A stretch of 64,000 nucleotides of DNA from positions 186,001 through 250,000 of the forward strand of contig NZ_JAGRPM010000088.1 in the NCBI RefSeq assembly GCF_019449565.1. Reading direction: 5' to 3'. The position numbers and the translations under genes were made by a program. The notes beneath the pieces were generated by a model that saw nothing but the letters and a program-made list of their open reading frames with translations, did no database searches and was not told where the DNA came from. Source of the DNA: Rhodoblastus sp. GTDB lineage: Bacteria; Pseudomonadota; Alphaproteobacteria; Rhizobiales; Beijerinckiaceae. Shown here piece after piece: positions 18,442-26,976 of this stretch (position 1 is its first letter; the number at the start of each line of letters is the position of its first letter).

Positions 18442-19188
18442 TCACTCAAATGCGATGTCGCGGCTGCGCGGCGCAAGATGTTCGCCGCCGTCGATCGGCA
18501 GCATCTGGCCGGGCATGTCGGGACAGCCGAGGTAGAAATGGATCGCCGCGCAAATGTCGTCGGCGGGCGTGGCGTGTCCGGTTGGGATCTTGCCTGCGTC
18601 GAGCAAAAAACGCTGCTCCGTCTGCGGACCGGAAGGAAACATCAGGCCGGGCAGCAGGCCGAACACGCGTATGTCCGCACGCCCGGCCCGCTGCCAGAGT
18701 TCGGTCATGGCCAGCAGGGCTGCCTTTCCCAGGGTGTAGGAGAAATAGTCGGGGTTCGGATTGATCAGCTTCTGGTCGAGAATATTGAACACGGTCAGCA
18801 AGGCGTCAGCCCGCTTCGCCCGGGCCGCGGCCTCGACGATCCGGAAGGGCGCCTCGGCGTGGACGGCGAAACTCGCCGCGAGCATGGCGGGATCGCCGCA
18901 GCCGGGAAAGTCATGCGCGAAATTCGAGGCGTTGTTCACGATCGCGTCCGGCGCGCCGAACCTCTCGATCAGCGTCTCGCAAAATTGAGCGGTGGCCTCG
19001 CGCTCGGCGAAATCCGCGATCAGGACCTCGGCTGTGGCCCCCTCGCGGGTCAGGCTCGCCGCGAGTTCCTGCGCGGCGTCGCGCGAACGGTTGGCGTGCA
19101 GGATCACGCGATAGTTCTCGCGAGCGAAGGAGCGCGCGAGCGGGGCGCCGAGCCGGCTGGTCGCTCCCGTGACCAGCGCGCACTTCAC
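18442..19188 (-). CDS. SDR-family reductase, FolM/PTR1-like candidate
   Basis: A 248-residue short-chain dehydrogenase/reductase. The cofactor motif is VTGATSRLGAPLA with HANRS after the second strand, which favours NADPH; NNAS and the catalytic Tyr/Lys in YFSYTLGKAAL follow. It starts at GTG 19188, overlapping the folB stop by GTGA, so the two are coupled. An SDR coupled to dihydroneopterin aldolase suggests a pterin reductase similar to FolM (dihydromonapterin/dihydrofolate reductase) rather than a general dehydrogenase. The substrate is inferred from context only. Confidence 0.82.
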   Translation of the reverse strand: MKCALVTGATSRLGAPLARSFARENYRVILHANRSRDAAQELAASLTREGATAEVLIADFAEREATAQFCETLIERFGAPDAIVNNASNFAHDFPGCGDPAMLAASFAVHAEAPFRIVEAAARAKRADALLTVFNILDQKLINPNPDYFSYTLGKAALLAMTELWQRAGRADIRVFGLLPGLMFPSGPQTEQRFLLDAGKIPTGHATPADDICAAIHFYLGCPDMPGQMLPIDGGEHLAPRSRDIAFE

Positions 19189-19625
19189 TGGCCGGCGCTC
19201 CAGCGCGCCCGGGTGCGGAACAGGTCGATGCCGGCGCCGCGCGTTTCGTTGTAGATGTCCGGCTTGCGGATCGACAGGGCGCAGGCGATCACGCGTTCGT
19301 CGGTGAAGCAGGATTCGACGATCCGGTCCGCGACGCTCTCGACAAGGTCGATATGCCCCTCGCTCTCCAGCGCGCGGATGCGCTTGCGGACGGTGTCGTA
19401 ATCGATGATCGGGGCGTCGGCGGCGCGCGGGGTGGCGAGCGGCGCATAGAGCCGGACCGAGATCATCAGGCGGGTCGGGCGCTCCGGATGGCGCTCCCAG
19501 GGATGCAGGCCGCACGAGACGTTGACGCAGACGTCGTCGAGCGCCACGACGATATGGTCCTCGCCGGAAAACAGGTCCTTCATTCGCTCCGCCTCGCTGG
19601 TTCGCGCCTTCTCATAGTGGCTCAA
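19185..19625 (-). CDS. folB: Dihydroneopterin aldolase family protein
   Basis: A 146-residue member of the FolB/FolX tunnel-fold family that cleaves or epimerises dihydroneopterin derivatives in folate synthesis. Conserved segments: CGLHPWER (the substrate Glu is in this stretch), IDYDTVRKRI and HIDLVESVADRI. It has a ~20-residue N-terminal extension before LFSGEDHIVV; ATG 19583 (MKDLFSG) is a plausible later start. The next gene overlaps it. A minus-strand terminator-like hairpin at 19644-19671 separates it from the cytochrome upstream. Confidence 0.85.
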   Translation of the reverse strand: MSHYEKARTSEAERMKDLFSGEDHIVVALDDVCVNVSCGLHPWERHPERPTRLMISVRLYAPLATPRAADAPIIDYDTVRKRIRALESEGHIDLVESVADRIVESCFTDERVIACALSIRKPDIYNETRGAGIDLFRTRARWSAGQ

Positions 19626-19643
19626 ATCCGGCGGCGCAATGAG

Positions 19644-19671
19644 AAGGCCGCCGGATCGCGCCGGCGGCCTT
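19644..19671 (-). terminator. Terminator after the cytochrome c gene
   Basis: AAGGCCGCCGG (19644-19654) pairs perfectly with CCGGCGGCCTT (19661-19671) around six bases. The T-tract on the minus strand is weak, so termination may be partial and folB may receive readthrough. Confidence 0.7.
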
Positions 19672-19697
19672 GTGCAGGCGATCTTGCGCGCGAAGCC

Positions 19698-20111
19698 TTA
19701 TTTGGCTTCGTTCATCGCGCCGCTCCTGTCGAACTGGGCGATATAGGCGATCACATTGGCGATGTCCTGGTCGCCCTTCAGACCGGTGAAGGTCATGTAG
19801 GTCGCAGGCACGTCATGCTGCGGCTGCTTGAGATAGGAGGTGAGGGTGACAACGTCCCAAACCTTGCCCGAATGCTTGTTGGCTTCCGAATAATTATAGC
19901 CAGGCACGGTGCCGGCGGGACGGCCGATCAGGCCGTTCAGGACGGGGCCGTAGAAATTGGTCGCGCCCTTGCCGATGTGATGGCACTGGCGGCATTTATT
20001 GAAGACGATTTCGCCCGCCTTGGGGTCGCCCTTGATCTCTTCGGCGGCCTGCGCGCCAATCGCCAGACCGGCGAACAGGGCGGCGGAAAGAATGAGAACC
20101 TTGGCTTGCAT
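19698..20111 (-). CDS. Periplasmic class I cytochrome c (c2/c550-like)
   Basis: A 137-residue exported cytochrome. The signal peptide ends at AQAAEE (residue ~22). The heme site is CRQCH (residues 40-44) and the axial Met is probably Met106 in TYMTFTGLKG; YLKQP and ANVIAYI are typical of cytochrome c2. It would shuttle electrons to an oxidase or photosynthetic reaction centre. I chose ATG 20111, which has AAGAGG just upstream. It lies next to the alcohol oxidation island, so it could be an acceptor for the PedF-like cytochrome, but this is inference. Confidence 0.92.
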   Translation of the reverse strand: MQAKVLILSAALFAGLAIGAQAAEEIKGDPKAGEIVFNKCRQCHHIGKGATNFYGPVLNGLIGRPAGTVPGYNYSEANKHSGKVWDVVTLTSYLKQPQHDVPATYMTFTGLKGDQDIANVIAYIAQFDRSGAMNEAK

Positions 20112-20270
20112 AACCTCTTGCTCCGCTTGCGGTGGATCGACCTCGCAGCGTGCCATTCGCTCCGACGGACCCATCATAATTGTTATCTTGGAATCATGGG
20201 CGTTGCGACATGATGCAACTCAATTAAATCACCTCAACAGCCCCAGTTCTCCCGTTATAAAGTCCTATTT

Positions 20271-21596
20271 TCAAGTCAGGAGGAAGGACAGCAGCGAGCG
20301 AAGCTCGGCGGGGCGCACAGGCTTGCGCAGCATTTCGAGCTTGTTGCGGCGCGCCTCGTCCTCGGCGCGCGACGAATGGTCCGCCGTCACGAGCAGGGCG
20401 GGGGCGTTCTTGCCGCAGGCGCGACGTACGGCCTGGATCGCCTGAGGCCCGAGTTCGCCATTGTTGAGATGCAGGTCGGCGATGATGATTTGCGGCGGAT
20501 TGGCCAGCGCGCGCAATTTCTCCACCGCCTCGGCGCCGGAGGTCGCCACCGCGACGTCGCAGCCCCATCGCTCCAGCAACAGGATCATCGCCTCGCTGAC
20601 CGCGGGCTCGTTCTCGATCAGCAGGATCTTCGCGCCGGCGATCCGGTTGGGAATGGCGCGGAACTGCGGGACCGGGACAGGCGGCGGCGGCGCTTCGCTG
20701 CTGAGCGGGATGAGGACCGAAAAAGTCGAGCCGCGTCCGACGCGCGACGCCAGCGAAACCGGATGGCCCAGCACATGGGCGAAGCGTCGCACGATGGCGA
20801 GGCCGAGGCCGAAGCCGGTCTGGCCCGGAATGTCGCTGTGCGCGCGCTGGAATTCCTGGAAAATCGCCTCGCGCCGGTCGTCCGGAATGCCGGGGCCGGT
20901 GTCGCAAACCTGCACCAGGACATTGTCGCCGCGCCGGCGCACGCCGACCAGAACGCCGCCATGCGCGGTGTAGCGCAGGGCGTTGGCGAGCAAATTCTGC
21001 AAAATGCGGCGCAGCATGGACGGATCGGAGCGCACGGTGCGACGGGTGGCGAAAATGCGCAGCTTCAGCCCGCGCTTTTGTGCGAAATGATCGAATTCGC
21101 GCGCCAGCGGCTCCATCACGTCGTTAAGCTCGAAACTGCGGACTTCCGGCTGCATCACGCCGGCGTCGAGCTTCGACAGGTCGAGCAGCGTCCGGATGAG
21201 GTCCTCCAGCGTCATCAGGCAGCGGTCGACCTGTTCGGTCAGCACGCCCCCCTCTGTTCCGGTCTGCAATTCACTGAGCGCTGAAAGCGCAAGCCGGGCG
21301 GCGTTCAGGGGCTGGAGCAGGTCGTGTCCGACAGATGTGACGAAGGTCGTCTTCAGCGAACTCGCCGCTTCGGCCTGTCGCTTGGCCTTTTCGATCGAGC
21401 GCATCGCCTGTTGCAGTTCCTGCGTGCGGCGACGCACCTGATGGTCGAGCGCGATGGCCGTCTCAAACAGCGAAAAGGCGTTGAACTGGCTGTCCACCGA
21501 CCGCTCCACGCGCGACATCAGCGCACGGTTGATCTTTTCCAGCTTCTCGATCTGGCGTTTGAGATCGTCGGTATTTTCGCTCGCGTAAAGGGTCAT
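20271..21596 (-). CDS. Hybrid histidine kinase with C-terminal receiver (NahK/ErcS'-like)
   Basis: The 441-residue soluble protein has an N-terminal coiled coil (~8-80), a HisKA domain with His91 in VGHDLLQPLNAARL, an HATPase domain (NLLANALRYT, DTGPGIPDD, GFGLGLAIV) and a receiver domain with Asp374 (IIADLHLNN). HDLLQPLNAARL is the hallmark of the ErcS'/NahK kinase group. It has no sensor or membrane segment; its start overlaps the stop of the FIST gene (ATGA), so FIST is the likely input. In Pseudomonas, NahK pairs with the FIST protein NosP beside PQQ and ethanol oxidation genes. It may signal to the LuxR-type regulator at 29464-30153. Confidence 0.88.
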   Translation of the reverse strand: MTLYASENTDDLKRQIEKLEKINRALMSRVERSVDSQFNAFSLFETAIALDHQVRRRTQELQQAMRSIEKAKRQAEAASSLKTTFVTSVGHDLLQPLNAARLALSALSELQTGTEGGVLTEQVDRCLMTLEDLIRTLLDLSKLDAGVMQPEVRSFELNDVMEPLAREFDHFAQKRGLKLRIFATRRTVRSDPSMLRRILQNLLANALRYTAHGGVLVGVRRRGDNVLVQVCDTGPGIPDDRREAIFQEFQRAHSDIPGQTGFGLGLAIVRRFAHVLGHPVSLASRVGRGSTFSVLIPLSSEAPPPPVPVPQFRAIPNRIAGAKILLIENEPAVSEAMILLLERWGCDVAVATSGAEAVEKLRALANPPQIIIADLHLNNGELGPQAIQAVRRACGKNAPALLVTADHSSRAEDEARRNKLEMLRKPVRPAELRSLLSFLLT

Positions 21597-22816
21597 GCCG
21601 GCTGTTTTTGGTCATCGCTGCGATAGCCGAAGGCTACGCCCGTGAAGGTCTGGTTCACATGCATGGAGCGATATTGCTCGCCATAGGTGTTGAAGCCAAC
21701 CACCCGATGCTGGCGATAAAGCTCGGACAGGCGGTGGGCGATCTGGTTGCGCTCGGCGCCCAGCCGCCGCAGCACGCAATCGAAGCCGATATAGAGCGAG
21801 ACCGCGCCGAGTTCGGACTCCATGCGCTCGAAGGTCGCCAGCGTGCTTTCATAGGGGTCGAGCGATTTGGCGACGGTCAGCACCAGTCCCTCGTCGATGG
21901 CGCAGAAGAAGCTGAGCGAGCCGTCCGCGTTCACCTTCTGGATCGAGCGCGCGTAATATTGGCCGCCGACGCCCACCAGCACCGGATGAGAGGCGAAGGA
22001 CGAGGCGTCGAGCGAGCTTTCGACCAGCCCGACCTGATGCGCATATTCCTGCGCCGCCGGCTCCGCGTTCAGTTCGCGCACGACGCGCAACTCGGTGTCG
22101 GCGTCGGTGACGACCATCTTGAGCGATGTCGGCTCGAAATAATCGCATTTGAAGGTCGTGAACGGGATGTCGGTGTGGAAAAGCAGCAGGAGCGCGGCGT
22201 CGCGGTAGATGGCGCTGTCGCGGATCATCCAGGTCTTCTCGAACGTCATGCTGTCGCCGGCGGAGCCGCCGACGACGGGGATGTCATCAAGCGCCGAATA
22301 GAGCGCCGAGATCACCGCCTCCTCGCGCCGGCACATGCCGTCGATCAGCAGCAGGCCAAAGCAGCGGTCGGTTTCGCCTTCCGGGATGCGCGCGGCCAAC
22401 GCCGCGCGCGCATCGGCGATGGAGGCGCGCCCCTCTTCGACGCCGAAATGCGACAGGTCCTCCATCATTTGGGCTTCAAGCGTGAAATTGCTGCGCAGGA
22501 AGCCGATCGCGACGATGGAATGGGAGGCCCAGCCGGATAGCGTCAGTTCGCCCGCCGTGGTGCAGCCGAAGATCGGCGTTCCGGGAAGGAGCGAATGAAT
22601 TTCGGAGGCGAAAGCGGCGGTGTCGTAGCTGGCGCAAACGAAACAGACCAGTCCGACCAGCGCTTCCTCGGGCCGGTCGCCGGTCGTGGCCAGCTGGCCG
22701 GAAATCGCCGCGGCAATCTCGCGCGCCGCGCCTTCGGCGCTCTCCGCGCTGGTGGAAGCGACGACGACGCCCTCCAGGCTGTCGACGCGCATCTCGCCTG
22801 TCTGCAACGGTTCCAT
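21593..22816 (-). CDS. FIST-domain sensor protein (NosP-like candidate)
   Basis: A 407-residue soluble protein with FIST_N (about 40-235; GTPIFGCTTAGELTLSG, PVVGGSAGD) and FIST_C (about 245-390; ending VVGFNTYGEQY and NQTFTGVAFG) domains. FIST proteins are ligand-sensing partners of kinases; some bind heme and sense NO (NosP). It is translationally coupled to the hybrid kinase and diverges from the NosR-like gene. ATG 22816 is preceded closely by GGGGG; ATG 22792 (MRVDSLE) is another possible start. An inverted repeat lies 15 bases upstream. Heme or NO binding cannot be shown from sequence alone. Confidence 0.87.
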   Translation of the reverse strand: MEPLQTGEMRVDSLEGVVVASTSAESAEGAAREIAAAISGQLATTGDRPEEALVGLVCFVCASYDTAAFASEIHSLLPGTPIFGCTTAGELTLSGWASHSIVAIGFLRSNFTLEAQMMEDLSHFGVEEGRASIADARAALAARIPEGETDRCFGLLLIDGMCRREEAVISALYSALDDIPVVGGSAGDSMTFEKTWMIRDSAIYRDAALLLLFHTDIPFTTFKCDYFEPTSLKMVVTDADTELRVVRELNAEPAAQEYAHQVGLVESSLDASSFASHPVLVGVGGQYYARSIQKVNADGSLSFFCAIDEGLVLTVAKSLDPYESTLATFERMESELGAVSLYIGFDCVLRRLGAERNQIAHRLSELYRQHRVVGFNTYGEQYRSMHVNQTFTGVAFGYRSDDQKQPA

Positions 22817-22830
22817 CCCCCGGATTTTTT

Positions 22831-22856
22831 CGCGCCCGGCTTTTTTTGCGGGCGCG
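22831..22856. promoter_or_regulatory. Inverted repeat upstream of FIST gene
   Basis: CGCGCCCG and CGGGCGCG flank GCTTTTTTTG in the divergent region between the FIST and NosR-like genes. It could be an operator, or a 5' leader hairpin of the FIST mRNA. Confidence 0.45.
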
Positions 22857-22990
22857 CATTGTTCTGGACCCAGTCGCGCCAGTTTCGCCGCCGCTTCCGG
22901 CGCGCCGCGCCCGTCACCCGGCGCGCAATTGGGAGAAAGTACTATAGGCGATGTCTTCCGCGTAAAACAACTTTGTTAGGGGAGAAAGAA

Positions 22991-25150
22991 ATGCCTTGGA
23001 ACTGGGCGGGTCCTTCGGGGCTGGTCGCCGCGTTTGCGCGTCTCATGACGCTGCTCGCGGCTTTGACGTGCTGCTGCTTTTTCACGGAAGGCGCGCGAGC
23101 GTCCTCGCTCGACCGCGAGGCGATGAACGTCCTGTTTCCCAAGCCCTTTAGCGTCGGCGAGCGCGATGCGACGCTGCCTGTCTGGCCGATTTTCCAGCAA
23201 AGCTACAATGGCGACGTTCTCGTCGCCTATGCCTTCGAATCCATCGATTTCGAGCCGATCCCGGGCTTCTCCGGCACGCCGGTCAATCTGCTGGTCGCGG
23301 TCAAGCCATCCGGCGAACTTCTGGACGTGAGGGTGCTCAGCCAGCACGAGCCAGTCTTCGTCGACGGTCTGGGGCCGGAGCCGCTAAAGGATTTCCTCAA
23401 ACAATATACCGGCAAGTCGCTGCGGCAATCGATCAAGATCGTGCCCCCCGGCACACGCGATCCGCGCGCCGACAATGTCGCGGCGGAGATCGACGGCGTC
23501 GCCAAGGCGACCGCCTCGGTCCGCATCATCAACGAGACGATCATCAATTCCGCTCTGCAGGTCGCGCGCGCAAGGCTCGGCTTTTCCAAGGGGCGCGATC
23601 CTAACCGCGCCGCCCGCGCCAAGCCGGATGTTTTCGAGCCGCTGACCTTCGCGCAAATGCTCGATCGCGGCTACATCCGCCATCTGCATCTCACCAATGC
23701 CGAACTGAACAAGGCTTTCGCCGGAACGGTGGCCGCCGATGTGGACGAGGAGGGCCAGGCCGATCCGAACGGAACCTTCGCCGATGTCTATATCGCGGAG
23801 GTGGACGTGCCGATCGTGGGGCGCAACCTGCTCGGCGAGGCGCAATGGCGCAAGCTGATGAACCAGCTCGATGGGGCGCCTGCCATGCTCGTGCTGTCGA
23901 GCGGCCGCTGGACCTTCATGCCGGACTCTTTCGTGCCCGGCGCCACGCCCAATTTCATAGCGCTGGACCAGGCCGAGGCCCCGGTCGCCTGGCGCGATTT
24001 TGTCTGGCGCGACTCGCTGGACCTGCCTGTTCCAAAGGGTCTCGATCTCGCCAGGAGCGATGTCGCCATCATGCGCATCGCGCCGCAGGCGGCGTTCGAT
24101 CCGGCCTCGCCGTCGGAATTCTCGATTCGCGTGCTGCGCGAAAAGGGCCAGATCTTTCCCGAGCGCGTGACGAGGGATTTCAAGCTCGGCTACGGCCTAC
24201 CCAAGAATCTATTCGACCTGCCGCCCGACGATTCCGGCCTCGGTCTCGGTTCGATCTGGGAAAGCCGCAGCCGCGATATTGCGATCCTCGGCGCGGGCCT
24301 GCTCGTGCTGGCTGTCGCTTTGGCGCGCCAACGCGCGCTGACGCGTTCGCCCCGCGCATTCAAATGGTTCCGCCTCGCTTTTCTCGCCTTCACGCTGGTC
24401 TTCATCGGCTGGATCGCGCAGGCGCAATTGTCGATCGTCTGGCTGTTCGGCTTGATCAAGGCGCTCAAGGGTGAGGGCAGCTTCGTCTTTTTCCTGTGGG
24501 ATCCGCCGACCCTAATGGTCACGATCTTCGGCCTCGTCGCCCTGTTCATCTGGGGACGGGGGACCTTTTGCGGCTGGCTCTGCCCTTTCGGCGCTTTGCA
24601 GGAATTCGCGGGCGAGGTCGCGCGGCTGCTGCGTCTGCGCCAGATCGGCCTGCCGCAGCGCTATGAACGCCTGGCGCGCGTGCCGAAATTCATCGTGCTG
24701 GCGGTCATTCTCGTGACGGCGCTTTTCTTTTCCGGTCAGGCGGAAAAGGTCGCCGAGGTCGAGCCGTTCAAGACCTCGATCACACTGATCTTCCTGCGCT
24801 CGGCGCCCTTCGTGCTCTATGCCGTGGCGCTTCTGATCGTCGGCATGTTCCATTACAAATTCTTCTGCCGCTATCTCTGCCCACTGGGGGCGACATTTGC
24901 GGCGTTGAGTTTCGTGCGGCGCTGGAAATGGATTCCGCGCCGCAAGGAATGCGGCTCGCCCTGTCAGATGTGCAAGGTGAAATGCCGCTATGGCGCGATC
25001 GAGAAGAGCGGCCAGATCGTCTATTCGGAATGTTTCCAATGTCTGGATTGCGTGGCGATCCTCGACAATCCGCAACTTTGCGTGCCCGTGGTGCTGGAGC
25101 AGAAGCGCGCGCGCAGGAAGCAGAAACAGCAATTGGAGGCGGCGCAATGA
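22991..25150 (+). CDS. NosR/NirI-like flavin- and Fe-S-containing membrane electron-transfer protein
   Basis: A 719-residue protein. It has an N-terminal signal anchor (~15-35), a periplasmic FMN-binding domain with the flavin attachment motif DGVAKATAS (predicted flavinylated Thr174), a further periplasmic region (~180-415), about five membrane helices with two C-x3-C-P motifs (CGWLCPFG, CRYLCPLG), and a C-terminal cytoplasmic ferredoxin domain (CGSPCQMCKVKC, CFQCLDC). This is the NosR/NirI architecture, which moves electrons between the membrane quinone side and the periplasm. No nos or nir genes are present. ATG 22991 has GGGGAGAAAG before it. The stop overlaps apbE (ATGA), whose product would load the FMN. 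Confidence 0.9.
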   Translation: MPWNWAGPSGLVAAFARLMTLLAALTCCCFFTEGARASSLDREAMNVLFPKPFSVGERDATLPVWPIFQQSYNGDVLVAYAFESIDFEPIPGFSGTPVNLLVAVKPSGELLDVRVLSQHEPVFVDGLGPEPLKDFLKQYTGKSLRQSIKIVPPGTRDPRADNVAAEIDGVAKATASVRIINETIINSALQVARARLGFSKGRDPNRAARAKPDVFEPLTFAQMLDRGYIRHLHLTNAELNKAFAGTVAADVDEEGQADPNGTFADVYIAEVDVPIVGRNLLGEAQWRKLMNQLDGAPAMLVLSSGRWTFMPDSFVPGATPNFIALDQAEAPVAWRDFVWRDSLDLPVPKGLDLARSDVAIMRIAPQAAFDPASPSEFSIRVLREKGQIFPERVTRDFKLGYGLPKNLFDLPPDDSGLGLGSIWESRSRDIAILGAGLLVLAVALARQRALTRSPRAFKWFRLAFLAFTLVFIGWIAQAQLSIVWLFGLIKALKGEGSFVFFLWDPPTLMVTIFGLVALFIWGRGTFCGWLCPFGALQEFAGEVARLLRLRQIGLPQRYERLARVPKFIVLAVILVTALFFSGQAEKVAEVEPFKTSITLIFLRSAPFVLYAVALLIVGMFHYKFFCRYLCPLGATFAALSFVRRWKWIPRRKECGSPCQMCKVKCRYGAIEKSGQIVYSECFQCLDCVAILDNPQLCVPVVLEQKRARRKQKQQLEAAQ

Positions 25151-26148
25151 AGACCGATCGTCGGCAGATGCTGCAACTGGCCCTTGCGGGCGCCGGGCTC
25201 GGCGCCGCGGGCGTCTGGGCTGCTTCACGCGAGGGGCGCGCGGCGCTGTCCTTCCGCCGCGCGGGCGTGGCCTTCGACACGGGCGTCGCCTTGACCGTGG
25301 TCGGGCTGGAGGAGCGCGAAGCCGAGGCTGCGCTCGACGCCGGCTTCGCCGAAATCCGGCGCCTGGAGCGCGTCGCGGGCCTGTCCACGCCGGGCAGCGA
25401 CATTCGCCGCCTCAACGCCGAAGGCCGGCTGGAGCGGCCCGATCAAGCTTTGCTCGACATGCTCGCGGTCGCCGAAGATGTGCACCGCGCCAGCGGCGGC
25501 GCCTTCGACGTGACCGTGCAGCCGCTATGGATTTTCTATGATTCCTGGGCCAAGCGCGGCGACTGGCCGAGCGACGAGGAGTCCGCGCCGGCCCGCGCCC
25601 TGATCGGCCAGTCGCGCGTGCGTTTCGATGCCGGGGCGATTGCTTTCGAGCGCCCCGGCATGGGGATCACGCTCAACAGCCTCACCCACGGCTATGCGGC
25701 GGATCGCGTCGCCAGGATCTTGGCCGAGCGCGGCGTGAAACAGGCCTTCGTCGATACCGGAGAGATGGAATCCCTGGGCCGCGCCGCCAATGACCGCGAC
25801 TGGACGGCGGCGGTGAAACATCCGCGCCAGCCCGACGCCATGCTTGGCACGGCGCCTGTCACCGGCTGCATGGCGACGGCGGGCGACTATGCCTATACTT
25901 GGTCGGAGGATTATTCCCGCCACCACATTCTCGACCCGCGCACCGGCTATTCGCCCGCATCGCTCGCCTGCGTGACGGTGATCGCGCCCAAGGCCGTGGT
26001 CGCGGATGCGCTCTCCACGGCGGTTTCTGTGCTGGGGCCGGACGAGGGCGCGAAACTGCTGAAGCATTTCGACGCCGAGGCCTATGGCGTCACCAAGGCC
26101 GGCAAGGTCTGGGCGACCCCGGGATTCCCGCGCCAGAACCTGGCTTAA
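25147..26148 (+). CDS. apbE: FAD:protein FMN transferase
   Basis: The 333-residue enzyme attaches FMN covalently to Thr in D-x-x-x-x-A-T-type motifs of partner proteins. Conserved parts are RLERVAGLSTPGSDIRRLN, HGYAADRVA, VDTGEMESLG, GCMATAGDYAYTW and HHILDPRTGYSP; metal ligands fall in the last two. The N-terminus has a twin-arginine-like signal (DRRQMLQLALAGAG), so it is exported. Its start overlaps the NosR-like stop, so the obvious client is that protein's Thr174. A strong terminator follows immediately. Confidence 0.93.
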   Translation: MKTDRRQMLQLALAGAGLGAAGVWAASREGRAALSFRRAGVAFDTGVALTVVGLEEREAEAALDAGFAEIRRLERVAGLSTPGSDIRRLNAEGRLERPDQALLDMLAVAEDVHRASGGAFDVTVQPLWIFYDSWAKRGDWPSDEESAPARALIGQSRVRFDAGAIAFERPGMGITLNSLTHGYAADRVARILAERGVKQAFVDTGEMESLGRAANDRDWTAAVKHPRQPDAMLGTAPVTGCMATAGDYAYTWSEDYSRHHILDPRTGYSPASLACVTVIAPKAVVADALSTAVSVLGPDEGAKLLKHFDAEAYGVTKAGKVWATPGFPRQNLA

Positions 26149-26186
26149 GCGCTCGCCCTGCCTCGGCGAGGCGAGCGCGATTTTTT
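26149..26186. terminator. Terminator between convergent apbE and pqqC
   Basis: GCGCTCGCC (26149-26157) pairs perfectly with GGCGAGCGC (26170-26178), then GATTTTTT on the plus strand. The T-run touches the pqqC stop codon. Confidence 0.9.
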
Positions 26187-26949
26187 ACGCCTTCGGCACG
26201 AAAGCGCCGGGCGGGATCATGCCCTGCACATAGGCCAGATAGAGCGCATCGAGCTGCGCCCATAGCACGTTGCATTTGAACTGCACGGCCTTGACGCAGG
26301 CGTCCTGTTCGGCGCGGGTTTTGGCGTGGGTCTTGACATATTCCAGCGCGAAATCGGCGTCTCGCGGGGCCTGCGCCAGGCGACGCTTGAAATAGGCCAT
26401 CACGTCGTCGCTGACGAAGCTGTAGTTCTCCAGCATGCCGGAGATGCGCTCGCGATGGATTTTGGGCGCGAACAGTTCGGTGAGCGAGGAGGCGACGGCG
26501 ACCACCAGCGGCTGCTCGGTCACATAGCGCACATAGGCCTCCACCGCGAAACGCGTGGCGGGCAGGGCGCCTTCCTTGGAGACGACAAAGGCGCGGTCGA
26601 GCCCGAGGCCATCGGTCAGGACCAGCCAGCGTTCGATGCCGCCTTCCTCGTTCTCGAGGCCGTCATGGTCGTGGATGCGGTGGATCCATTCGCGGCGCAA
26701 TTCACGGTCGTCGGTGCGCGCCATCAGCGCGGCGTCCTTGCGCGGCACGGCGTCCTGATAGCAATAGCGGTTGAGCGCCCAGGCCTGAACCTGGCCCTTG
26801 TTCAGCTGACCGCCGTGCAGCATTTTGTGGAAGATATGCTTGTCGTGGTAACGCTCGGCGCCCACGGCGCGGATGGCGGCCTCGAATTCTTCCCTGGTCA
26901 GAAGATCGGTTGGCGCGGAGACCTTTTCGGCCAAAGCGGCGCTGCCCAT
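26185..26949 (-). CDS. pqqC: Pyrroloquinoline-quinone synthase PqqC
   Basis: The oxidase that closes the ring and completes PQQ. The 254-residue protein shows HDKHIFHKMLHGGQLNK-type N-terminal sequence, WALNRYCYQDAVPRKDAA, RIHDHDG and ENYSFV, all typical of PqqC. It is not fused to PqqD. Unusually it lies outside the pqqABDE cluster, about 8 kb away, 27 bases after an ABC transporter ATPase gene on the same strand, so it appears to be the last gene of a regulator-transporter-pqqC operon. ATG 26949 has GGGAG seven bases upstream. Confidence 0.95.
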   Translation of the reverse strand: MGSAALAEKVSAPTDLLTREEFEAAIRAVGAERYHDKHIFHKMLHGGQLNKGQVQAWALNRYCYQDAVPRKDAALMARTDDRELRREWIHRIHDHDGLENEEGGIERWLVLTDGLGLDRAFVVSKEGALPATRFAVEAYVRYVTEQPLVVAVASSLTELFAPKIHRERISGMLENYSFVSDDVMAYFKRRLAQAPRDADFALEYVKTHAKTRAEQDACVKAVQFKCNVLWAQLDALYLAYVQGMIPPGAFVPKA

Positions 26950-26976
26950 AGTTTCGCTCCCATTGTTGTTCTTGCG

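Noticed and set aside
22991-25150. Nitrous oxide reductase regulator nosR proper
   Set aside because: Architecture matches, but no nosZ or other nos genes are near; named only as NosR-like.
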